This document shows positions 45,971 to 54,085 of a DNA stretch of 64,000 bases, in pieces. The position numbers and the translations under genes were made by a program. Under the pieces are notes generated by a model. The model was not told the origin of the DNA. It made no database searches and was given only the letters and a program-made list of their open reading frames with translations. The DNA lies in contig NZ_CP037951.1 in assembly GCF_004358445.1 (NCBI RefSeq), positions 1,723,501 through 1,787,500 on the forward strand, in the 5' to 3' direction. Within the stretch, counting starts at the first letter, position 1. Each line of letters opens with the position of its first letter. The DNA comes from Parashewanella tropica. GTDB taxonomy: Bacteria > Pseudomonadota > Gammaproteobacteria > Enterobacterales > Shewanellaceae.

Positions 45971-47779
45971 ATGACAACATCTTCTGAATATTCAGTTGGA
46001 GCCGTTTTTAAACGTTTGCTTACCTATCTAGCGCCAATGAAAGCTATGTTTGCAATGGCTGTTTTAGGCCTAATTACCTATGGTATTGTTGATGTTAGCT
46101 TTATCTACTTCATCAAACCATTTATTGACGAAGGCTTTACGCAGTCGTCCATGGTTTCTGGCGTAGCTGGAGATATTCTTCCTTCTTCAAAAGGCTTTCA
46201 TAGCGATAATGATATGCTGATGGTAGCGCCATTATTTGTTATCGGTATGTTTACCCTTCGTGGTATTGCCAATTTCGTCTCGACTTACAGCGTATCTTAT
46301 ATGAGTGCTCAGTTAATCATGAAGATGCGCCAGCAGGTTTTTGACCATTATTTAAACCTTCCAGTTAGCTATATTGATCGCGAGAGTACAGGTAACCTGA
46401 TTTCGAGAGTAACGTTCGATACTGAGCAAATTGCGCGAGCTTCAGGTAGTGCATTAATTACCATAGTACGTGATAGCGTGACGATTTTAGGGATGCTCGG
46501 ATTGATGTTTTATTATTCTTGGCAGCTATCCCTTTGTATTCTTATCATTGGGCCTCTAATTGGGGTCGTGGTTTCCATTGTAAGTAAGCGATTCCGTAAA
46601 GTATCAAAGCAAATTCAGGCCGCAATGGGTGGAGTGACTGCTGCAACGGAGCAAATGCTAAAAGGGCATAAGAATGTTCTTGCGTTTGGTGGGCAAGAAA
46701 CTGAGAAGGCTCGTTTTCAAAAGATAAATAATGCCAACAGACAGCAAAATATGAAGTTATCTGTTGCTCAAGCTATCAGTCAACCGGTCATTATGATTAT
46801 TGGCTCTTTTGCTCTGGCATTCGTATTGTTTGCTGCGAGTTTTGATGTCCTTAAAACCGATTTAACTGCGGGAACCTTTACTGCTGTTATCGGTGCCATG
46901 CTGTCTATGTTGCAGCCCATAAAAAATCTATCTCGTGTTAACGCTGAATTTCAACGAGGCATTGCTGCTTGTAGTACTGTGTTCGATTTATTGGACACGG
47001 CACCAGAAAAAGATGAAGGTACACACGAAACAGAAAGAGCAATAGGGGATATAAAATTTGACCATGTTAACTTTCGTTACCCTGAACAGCAAAGTTTAGC
47101 CTTATCAGATGTGAATTTTACTGTGCCTTCAGGTAAGACGTTAGCTTTGGTTGGTCGCTCTGGTTCTGGAAAGTCAACCATAGCAAGCCTGATGACTCGT
47201 TTTTATGGTGGGCTAGAGCAAGGTGAAATTTCATTAGATGGTGTAAATGTTGAAGATTACACACTTAAATCATTGCGAAATCAAATTGCCTTAGTTTCTC
47301 AGCAAGTAACTTTGTTCAACGATACCATTGCCAACAATATCGCTTATGCCTATCCCGGTGATGTAACCAGAGAACAAATTATCAAGGCTGCGGAACTGGC
47401 TTTTGCCATGGAGTTTATTGGAAAACTACCTGAAGGATTAGATACCGTTGTTGGTGATAACGGCGTGTTGTTGTCTGGCGGGCAGCGTCAGAGAATCGCC
47501 ATTGCTAGAGCCATGCTTCGTGATGCACCTGTACTAATTTTGGACGAGGCAACATCTGCACTGGATACTGAATCAGAAAAAGCGATCCAAAAAGGATTAG
47601 ATAATTTACGTCATAATCGTACTTCTATCGTTATTGCTCATCGATTATCGACGATTGAAAATGCTGATGAAATATTAGTTGTCGAACGCGGTGAAGTTAT
47701 AGAGCGCGGAAACCATCATTCATTATTAGAAGCTGATGGACATTATGCAAAGCTTTATTCAATGCAGTTTAGTGGCTAG
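45971..47779 (+). CDS. msbA: Lipid A flippase MsbA
   Basis: MsbA flips lipid A-core across the inner membrane. It is an ABC half-transporter of 602 residues: six TM segments (about 20-320) and an ATPase domain (about 350-600). Walker A is GRSGSGKST, the signature is LSGGQRQRIAIARAML, and Walker B is VLILDEATSALD. It is followed by lpxK 13 bp later, the usual partner. Confidence 0.97.
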   Translation: MTTSSEYSVGAVFKRLLTYLAPMKAMFAMAVLGLITYGIVDVSFIYFIKPFIDEGFTQSSMVSGVAGDILPSSKGFHSDNDMLMVAPLFVIGMFTLRGIANFVSTYSVSYMSAQLIMKMRQQVFDHYLNLPVSYIDRESTGNLISRVTFDTEQIARASGSALITIVRDSVTILGMLGLMFYYSWQLSLCILIIGPLIGVVVSIVSKRFRKVSKQIQAAMGGVTAATEQMLKGHKNVLAFGGQETEKARFQKINNANRQQNMKLSVAQAISQPVIMIIGSFALAFVLFAASFDVLKTDLTAGTFTAVIGAMLSMLQPIKNLSRVNAEFQRGIAACSTVFDLLDTAPEKDEGTHETERAIGDIKFDHVNFRYPEQQSLALSDVNFTVPSGKTLALVGRSGSGKSTIASLMTRFYGGLEQGEISLDGVNVEDYTLKSLRNQIALVSQQVTLFNDTIANNIAYAYPGDVTREQIIKAAELAFAMEFIGKLPEGLDTVVGDNGVLLSGGQRQRIAIARAMLRDAPVLILDEATSALDTESEKAIQKGLDNLRHNRTSIVIAHRLSTIENADEILVVERGEVIERGNHHSLLEADGHYAKLYSMQFSG

Positions 47780-47792
47780 TTAGGGCGAACTT

Positions 47793-48779
47793 GTGCATTC
47801 AACCATCAATAAAATTTGGTATCAAAACCACTGGCTTAAATGGATATTGTTTCCATTGAGTTGTTTGTTTTGGCTGCTATCCAATATTCGTAAAACTCTG
47901 TTTACGATTGGATTAAAAAAACAACATAAGCTCCCTGTGCCTGTCATAGTAGTGGGGAATATTACTGCTGGTGGTAGCGGTAAAACTCCGATGGTAATTC
48001 ATCTCATAGAGTTGCTAAAGAATCACGGGTATCAACCAGGAGTTATCAGTCGTGGATATGGTGCTAATGTCGATGGAGTTCGAACTGTTAGTCTCAAGCA
48101 TACACCAGAACAGGTGGGTGATGAGCCAGCAATGATCAAAGCTCGAACGCAAGTACCTATGGTGGTCGGCTCTAAACGCGTCCAGGCAGCTAAGCAATTA
48201 CTCGATGAGCATGATGTTGATATCATTATCAGTGATGATGGTCTACAGCATTATGCGTTAAATCGAGATATTGAAATTGCGATTATTGATGGTGAAAGAC
48301 GTTTAGGGAATGGCTTGATGATCCCTGCTGGGCCACTGAGAGAATTAAGCAGCCGTTTAAAATCTGTTGATTTTACTGTCGTAAATGGTATTAAGCAGAA
48401 AAATAGTGAGTTTGAAATGCTGCTTAAACCAAGCCTACCCGTTTTGGTTAATGGTAAAGAGCAATCGTTTGAAAGAGACCAGCCTGTTATCGCTATGGCG
48501 GGTATTGGTAATCCACAACGCTTTTTCAATACACTTAAAAAATTAAATTATAAGATCGATAAGCAAGTTGAATTTGCTGATCACCAAGTATTCTCTGACC
48601 AAGAATTAACAAAGCTCAGTACAGAATTGCCACTAATGATGACTGAAAAAGATGCGATAAAATGCCGCTCTTTTTCTCAAGATAATTGGTGGTATTTACC
48701 TGTGACGGCTCAACTAGATAACGCATTTAATAAAAAATTGCTGGAAAAAATCCAGCTTGCTACCTCAAAAGGACACTGA
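47793..48779 (+). CDS. lpxK: Tetraacyldisaccharide 4'-kinase
   Basis: LpxK phosphorylates the 4' position of the lipid A disaccharide precursor. It has 328 residues and an N-terminal membrane-associated helix. The ATP loop is '[15 protein letters not shown]' (about residues 54-68), and 'DDGLQHYAL' is the catalytic/metal region. It starts at a GTG or nearby codon in 'ttgtgcattca'. It is linked to msbA and ycaR. Confidence 0.95.
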   Translation: MHSTINKIWYQNHWLKWILFPLSCLFWLLSNIRKTLFTIGLKKQHKLPVPVIVVGNITAGGSGKTPMVIHLIELLKNHGYQPGVISRGYGANVDGVRTVSLKHTPEQVGDEPAMIKARTQVPMVVGSKRVQAAKQLLDEHDVDIIISDDGLQHYALNRDIEIAIIDGERRLGNGLMIPAGPLRELSSRLKSVDFTVVNGIKQKNSEFEMLLKPSLPVLVNGKEQSFERDQPVIAMAGIGNPQRFFNTLKKLNYKIDKQVEFADHQVFSDQELTKLSTELPLMMTEKDAIKCRSFSQDNWWYLPVTAQLDNAFNKKLLEKIQLATSKGH

Positions 48780-48780
48780 T

Positions 48781-48954
48781 ATGTCACTCGATATTAAACT
48801 ATTGGAAATCGTGGCTTGCCCAGTATGTAAAGGTAAGTTGGATTACGATAAAGAAAACCAAAAGCTGATTTGTAAAGCGGATAAATTGGCATATCCGATT
48901 ACTGAAGGTATTCCTGTTTTACTTGCCGATCGTGCTGAGCATTGGCAAGAGTAA
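48781..48954 (+). CDS. ycaR: YcaR/Trm112-family small zinc-binding-like protein
   Basis: This 57-residue protein of the Trm112 family has '[14 protein letters not shown]' (CxxC) and the conserved end '[11 protein letters not shown]'. I start at ATG 48781, just after the lpxK stop, with AAGGA upstream. Longer frames overlap lpxK. In many gammaproteobacteria kdsB follows, but it is absent here. Confidence 0.9.
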   Translation: MSLDIKLLEIVACPVCKGKLDYDKENQKLICKADKLAYPITEGIPVLLADRAEHWQE

Positions 48955-49118
48955 CTCGATTGCGGACTTTTCCTAAACTTGCTATCTAAGGATGTAACGT
49001 CCTAGACTGGGCAGCTTATTCATTACAAGCCTATTGTTTTATATACTGCTCAGCTTTCACTTGAAATACCAAGAGTACAAACAAACCTGAATAAAACCCT
49101 AAAACTATTAAGTAAAAA

Positions 49119-50369
49119 TTGAAACTTAAATCTCATCATGATATTGATTTATCGTTAGTTTTAAGAGGTTTTATTGTAGTGAGTACAACTTGTATAGCAG
49201 TTTCTGAGCATCAACATTCAAATGTTCAAACCAGTAATGATGAAAGCACCACCTCTTTACTAAAGCTAGAACTTAGAAATGGTTTCATTGGTTACTATCA
49301 TGTTGAGGCTCATCCTGATTTTTCTCTAGATGAAATTGCTTGTTGTAGAGCTTGGTATAGTTTTTATGCGAATAATGGCAGTTTACCTTTAACTCCTCAA
49401 CTCAATGCCTTTGAATGTAAAATTGATTTTTCAAGCTCTGATATTGAACCCAAAAACTCAATTTTTAAGGTTGAAATTCGTTGTCAAGCGTATTTCGATA
49501 CAGCGGTAATACGTTTTCTTAACCATGACGCCAGTCGGGTTGAACGGGTTTTATCTCTAGATTTTTCTACCACTTCTGTAGGTCTATTGCATTTAAAAGA
49601 TTCCTATCAGCTGCTGAATGAGCTTCCAGAGTTTCCGCTGTTACCTAAGCCAAGGTTAAGCTTGAGCTTTGATCGAAATTATCAATGCCATACCCAATTT
49701 GTTACTTTAGGGCCTGAAGAAGAGCAAAGGCTCGACTTTCTAGGCTTATTTAAATCTAGACACACTGTTTCTAGTGTGATGCTTAATAGTCCTGAGTATC
49801 CGCTCAATAATACTTGGCTAGTTGAGTTTTTAAAACAGGTTTGCGCAGGCTTAGAAATGTTTTGTGCAAAAGGTTATGAATTAAACCAATTACTTCCGTC
49901 TGACTTTGGCTATGATACTCAAAGTAAAAAGTCATGTCTTTTAGCATGGCGAAAACTGTCACCGATAAATAGCCAAATGGTTAGGAAACATTTGGAACCA
50001 ATAAAATCGAAACAGAATGCAGTTGTGGTTTTAGCGCAGTTAGTTTTTATTCTCTCTGGGAAATTTTCGAAGACAGTAGAAAAACATATGGCAAGAACTC
50101 AATGGACCCAATTGGAATTAAGTTGTACTAAGTTACAAGCTGAAGTACTTAAATACATGAAAAAGTCATCTTCAGATTGGAAAAAACATACTAAAACTAA
50201 TGAAAATACATCCCTATCTGCTGATATAAAAGTGTCACATGAGATTAGTGCAATTGATAGTATGCTTCTTATGGTGGTCTATATCCTTCACCAAGATTTT
50301 CTCCATTCACCAGAACTATCGCTTATAAAAGGCCACTTACAAAAAATAAGAGAAAAATACTGGTATTAA
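49119..50369 (+). CDS. Hypothetical protein, 416 aa
   Basis: I do not recognise this protein. It has no clear signal peptide. The N-terminal half is beta-rich ('CRAWYSFYANNGSLPL', 'FKVEIRCQAYFDTAVIRF'), and the C-terminal half is helical. A stretch at about residues 240-280 ('VCAGLEMFCAKGYELNQLLP' followed by 'SDFGYD') faintly resembles the HRD-DFG region of a protein kinase, but the HRD residues are missing and I treat this as weak. The start is a TTG (49119) with no good ribosome binding site; a GTG near 49179, after GAGG, is an alternative. It lies just after ycaR. Confidence 0.65.
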   Translation: MKLKSHHDIDLSLVLRGFIVVSTTCIAVSEHQHSNVQTSNDESTTSLLKLELRNGFIGYYHVEAHPDFSLDEIACCRAWYSFYANNGSLPLTPQLNAFECKIDFSSSDIEPKNSIFKVEIRCQAYFDTAVIRFLNHDASRVERVLSLDFSTTSVGLLHLKDSYQLLNELPEFPLLPKPRLSLSFDRNYQCHTQFVTLGPEEEQRLDFLGLFKSRHTVSSVMLNSPEYPLNNTWLVEFLKQVCAGLEMFCAKGYELNQLLPSDFGYDTQSKKSCLLAWRKLSPINSQMVRKHLEPIKSKQNAVVVLAQLVFILSGKFSKTVEKHMARTQWTQLELSCTKLQAEVLKYMKKSSSDWKKHTKTNENTSLSADIKVSHEISAIDSMLLMVVYILHQDFLHSPELSLIKGHLQKIREKYWY

Positions 50370-50371
50370 CT

Positions 50372-50968
50372 TTATGATTCTAACTTAGCAATCATGGTCT
50401 TAGCGAGTTCTTTGACTTGTCTATTTGGTACGTTTAGAAATGCAGTTAATAGCTTGTGCATGAGACCAGGGTCATTTGTTATTCTTGTTTGAAAGGCTAG
50501 CATAAACTGCTGGGAAATCGATTGGTCAAACAGTGGAATTTGATTATTTGTATCACGACGAGTAAGCGCTGTGGATATACTTGAGGTCAGAACTCCATGT
50601 TTCAGCATTTGTTGCATTAAGGTTGTCGCTTGAGTTGTTGTTAACGTTGCAAAAGCAGGATCGACTTTACTGGTTACATCCATAAAGGCATCACAACTGT
50701 TATTGCCAAAACTACCAGACCTTGTTTTAGAAAAAATCACATCTGTATTTTTTGGGTGTTTAGCCAAAAACTCTGATATCACTTGATCTAACTCTTTACA
50801 CTTTTCATCAACGGTTTCAACACTAGGAGTTCGATGACTAACTAAGTATACATGCCCAATGTTACATATTGTACAAGCGTAGATGTCTTTACCTTCACGC
50901 TCTTCAAGGGTGAAAAGGCATCTATGTGGGGCTGGTTGTGCTGGAACGGCTTGAGCTTGAGTTGTCAT
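50372..50968 (-). CDS. Cys-motif protein, 198 aa (paralogue of 51076-51402)
   Basis: I do not recognise a family. Near the N-terminus is H15-x-C17-x14-C32-x2-C35-x21-C57, with 'ACTIC' and 'DEKCKELD'. The same ligand spacing is found in the neighbour at 51076-51402. This suggests a zinc-binding module. The C-terminal part (about 95-198) is helical ('TTTQATTLMQQMLKHG'). A Pro/Ala/Gln N-terminus precedes the motif. It lies convergent to 49119-50369 with two bases between. Confidence 0.72.
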   Translation of the reverse strand: MTTQAQAVPAQPAPHRCLFTLEEREGKDIYACTICNIGHVYLVSHRTPSVETVDEKCKELDQVISEFLAKHPKNTDVIFSKTRSGSFGNNSCDAFMDVTSKVDPAFATLTTTQATTLMQQMLKHGVLTSSISTALTRRDTNNQIPLFDQSISQQFMLAFQTRITNDPGLMHKLLTAFLNVPNRQVKELAKTMIAKLES

Positions 50969-51075
50969 AGCTAATCAAAATAAAGTTTTGTGTTACGGTG
51001 AGCTTATTAAAATATAAGAAAATAAGTAAGTTAATGTTTGTTAATCGCGAGGGAGTCAGTATTTTTCGTAGTCTA

Positions 51076-51402
51076 TTATTCACACACTTTACAAATTGCT
51101 AAAAGAACAAATAGCCTATCACCATTGCTACAGCTCCAAGTGTTTGGTTTGACAGTGATATGAGCTGGGCCTGAAGACTTGTTTTGTTCATGTAGAAAGG
51201 CTCCGGTTATTTCATCTAACCTCGGGCACTTTTCATCTGTTGAATCCACAGTGTTCAGTCTATCTTTAACGGAAAATACATATTCTTTACGGCAATATTT
51301 ACATTTGAAGGTGTCACTGTTATCTATGACTTCATGTACATAAGAACAGGGATGCCCAATAGATTTTAGAATATGGAATATATTGTCTGATTGTATTGCC
51401 AT
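51076..51402 (-). CDS. Cys-motif protein, 108 aa (paralogue of 50372-50968)
   Basis: This shorter relative of the preceding gene has H17-x-C19-x14-C34-x2-C37-x21-C59, with 'KCKYC' and 'DEKCPRLD'. It lacks the long helical C-terminus and ends in 'LLAICKVCE'. I start at ATG 51402; a TTG at 51456 would add 18 residues but has no start signal. It could be a truncated duplicate or a functional small form. Confidence 0.68.
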   Translation of the reverse strand: MAIQSDNIFHILKSIGHPCSYVHEVIDNSDTFKCKYCRKEYVFSVKDRLNTVDSTDEKCPRLDEITGAFLHEQNKSSGPAHITVKPNTWSCSNGDRLFVLLAICKVCE

Positions 51403-51544
51403 AGTACATTGAGTGTATAAGTGATGGTTTTTAATCAGAGTAATCAAATCCCACAATTAGGATAAGTTAATTTTTTTTCATACTTAACTTGTCACCATAA
51501 ATCTTTGATATAACTGCCAAGGTGATAATTTCCACTGAAAGTCT

Positions 51545-51565
51545 GTTCTCAATGATAATGAGAAC
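51545..51565 (+). promoter_or_regulatory. Fur-like palindrome upstream of the 819-aa gene
   Basis: The arms GTTCTCA and TGAGAAC are perfectly inverted around a 7-base centre (ATGATAA). The inner 'AATGATAATGAGAA' resembles Fur boxes built from NATWAT repeats. It lies 22 bp before the ATG, so binding would block expression. The match is moderate. Confidence 0.45.
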
Positions 51566-51586
51566 GTTCATGGGTAAGGGGGATTT

Positions 51587-54046
51587 ATGTCTGGTGAAAA
51601 CGTTTCATATGACGGGAACTTACATTCTAGAAGTCAGCATTCTTATTCGGTTCACCAAGGAATGAGGACTGACGCAGTAAATCCACATTCGCAAGATTCG
51701 GTGCAATCCCGTGGACCATATCCTCAACCATCACAGCCACTAGGGGCAGGGGGGCAAGAATGGGATGTGAATCAGCCTGAAGGACAAGATCATTTACAGC
51801 CAAGTTTTCATCAACAACCTTTTGTACCAGCAGCAACACCACATAATTCAGTCACAAGTCAGTATACGGCTTCAAGTTTATTAAGTACTAATACAGGTAC
51901 TGGAACAAGTGCTTCAAGTGTAACGACGCAATTAAGAGAGACTTCAATTGCAGATAGAAAACCAGCAAACGGAAATAACCCGGGTAATCATCCACCTTAT
52001 AATTATTATCATCCACAAGACCCTGCATGCTATGCTAGACCTCCTCAGCATCCGAATTCAACTTATTTTCAGCAATCACCGCGATCCGATATGCTGTATC
52101 AAGGTCATCAGTACCCATCTTCGCCATTGGTTGTTCAAGTCCCGGTTGTAATCCAGCCCGTGTACGTTCAACAGCCGGGAAGCATCAGCGGCGTTGTTGC
52201 ATCAGTCCAAGTTGTTGGTGAAGGACATACTAGATTGATGCGAGAGAAAAAAGTTATTGATACTTGGCTAAAATACCCTCAAGCACGATTGAATACCGAA
52301 CAAACTAACTGTGTTAATTTTGTCATTGGGGGGACAAATTCAGATACGCCATTTGATTATGCGCATGCTTGTTGTCTGGAGCAGAGAAAAACAGTTGTAA
52401 TAGTGAATTTTAACCACACACTAACGTTTCTAGGAGTTATGCCTCGAGAACCGGAGCGTTTTCAAATGAAAAACTTGACAGCCAGCGTTAGTGCTCAAAT
52501 TAAAGTCATGCCAGCTAAGTTACTACTCGCAAGTAGTAGAGATGCACTAACAAGAATATTAAGAGATCTTAATAACTCTAAATACCAAGGTCATTATCAA
52601 CTACTTCTTGCGCAAAGCCCATTAATCAGAGATGAAAACGGCTCTATAACACGAGCCCATGGCAGTTATTTTTTTGCTTGTATTGAGCCATCCACAGCGA
52701 TACAAGTCACTACTCTTAATAGCCCTGAGCGATATGAAAATGCATTTGATGCGATTTCTGAAGTTTGTTGCTTGCTCTGTTATTTTAGTGCTAACCATCC
52801 AGATGAAGCCTTATTAAAGCAGAATCAGTTATATCAAATGGCGTTACGCATATATAACGCATACCATACAGGTGGTATAAATGCCGATAAATTTAAAACG
52901 GCCTGGAAAACTACTTTAACAAGAAATGTTACAGATGATGTAAATAAGCAAACACCTTACCTCAAACTTGGTTGTGCACCTTTAGTTGAAGACTTAGGGA
53001 ATTATTTGGGTTTTCCTTTTGCAGTATCTGATCTTTTGAGTGCATTACGTACAGATTTAGCTAATGAAACAATAAAGGAACAACAAGCAAAACAAGCAGA
53101 ATTGCAGGTTAAATACCCTGTAGCATGGGGAAAAACCAAAATAGATAGATGTTTATTAGAAAAAGCAATAATGGATGTTCCGGAACTGAAGCTTCTGCTA
53201 GCGCTTGCACCGGATGCTAAATATTTTTATTTGTTTGATATTGTGGCTTTTTTGGAATTGATACAAATGGATGCCGATACAATAGGTCAGTTACCCATTG
53301 CGTATAATACCTCTGAATTGTTTTCGTGTAGGTTACTTTTACTAAATAAAGAGGCATTCCAGGAAGCAAAGCAGCTTAGAGTGCAAACATTGAAAGATGA
53401 GCCAGAATTTCCAAAATATGATCTTAGCAAGACTCTTGCAGAGCATTCTAAGCATATTAAAAAATTACAAGAGTTGGATATAGAACCTAGATTATTAAGA
53501 GAATATCTCGATAGTGCAGAAGAAGGCTTGCCACAAAAGAGAAAGCTTAAAGGTGATACGACTGTAGGTGCGATGTGGTTAGATTTTGAATTAGTCCATA
53601 AATCAAAGTCGGATGATTGCACGAGTGTATACCAAAGAGCATTAATTGATACTCTACACATCAAGCCGAATCAAACTGAAAATCCAGAAGATCAATGGGA
53701 ATTTACGATATCTAGAGGGGGTAAAGATTCTCGGTTTAGAGCCATAGGTATAGGAATGTTAGGCCCAAGATACTACAGGCATGCAGAGAGCGTTGCAAAG
53801 ACAAAGGGATGGGACAACTTTGAAAAAACCGCTCAGGGGACATGTGATATTTGCAAAAATAAAGATACTGGAAGGTTTAGGTTAAATTATGATTTAGACG
53901 ATCCATTTAGATGGCCTGATAGAATCTCTAATAAACCATGGTATCACTGTGATGAAACGAATGAAGATTGCTGCTACGAGTGCGCTAAAAATGAAGCACC
54001 AACACAAAATCCATCTGGTAAAAGTGATAAAGGAACAATGGTATAA
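51587..54046 (+). CDS. Large protein with disordered N-terminus and C-terminal Cys/His cluster, 819 aa
   Basis: I do not recognise a family. Residues 1-205 are Pro, Gln, His, Ser and Tyr rich and probably disordered ('YPQPSQPLGAGGQ', 'PPYNYYHPQDP'). The middle (about 210-740) is a folded, mostly helical region with no known catalytic motif. The C-terminus has C753-x2-C756, H787, C788, C795, C796 and C799, with 'TCDIC' and 'WYHCDETNEDCCYECA'. This recalls ZZ-type zinc fingers of eukaryotic proteins. No signal peptide. AAGGGGG precedes the ATG. A Fur-like palindrome lies upstream. An effector or surface-associated role is a guess. Confidence 0.78.
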   Translation: MSGENVSYDGNLHSRSQHSYSVHQGMRTDAVNPHSQDSVQSRGPYPQPSQPLGAGGQEWDVNQPEGQDHLQPSFHQQPFVPAATPHNSVTSQYTASSLLSTNTGTGTSASSVTTQLRETSIADRKPANGNNPGNHPPYNYYHPQDPACYARPPQHPNSTYFQQSPRSDMLYQGHQYPSSPLVVQVPVVIQPVYVQQPGSISGVVASVQVVGEGHTRLMREKKVIDTWLKYPQARLNTEQTNCVNFVIGGTNSDTPFDYAHACCLEQRKTVVIVNFNHTLTFLGVMPREPERFQMKNLTASVSAQIKVMPAKLLLASSRDALTRILRDLNNSKYQGHYQLLLAQSPLIRDENGSITRAHGSYFFACIEPSTAIQVTTLNSPERYENAFDAISEVCCLLCYFSANHPDEALLKQNQLYQMALRIYNAYHTGGINADKFKTAWKTTLTRNVTDDVNKQTPYLKLGCAPLVEDLGNYLGFPFAVSDLLSALRTDLANETIKEQQAKQAELQVKYPVAWGKTKIDRCLLEKAIMDVPELKLLLALAPDAKYFYLFDIVAFLELIQMDADTIGQLPIAYNTSELFSCRLLLLNKEAFQEAKQLRVQTLKDEPEFPKYDLSKTLAEHSKHIKKLQELDIEPRLLREYLDSAEEGLPQKRKLKGDTTVGAMWLDFELVHKSKSDDCTSVYQRALIDTLHIKPNQTENPEDQWEFTISRGGKDSRFRAIGIGMLGPRYYRHAESVAKTKGWDNFEKTAQGTCDICKNKDTGRFRLNYDLDDPFRWPDRISNKPWYHCDETNEDCCYECAKNEAPTQNPSGKSDKGTMV

Positions 54047-54085
54047 CCCAACTCAAAGTTGAGTAAGGTTATACCATCTAAGAAA

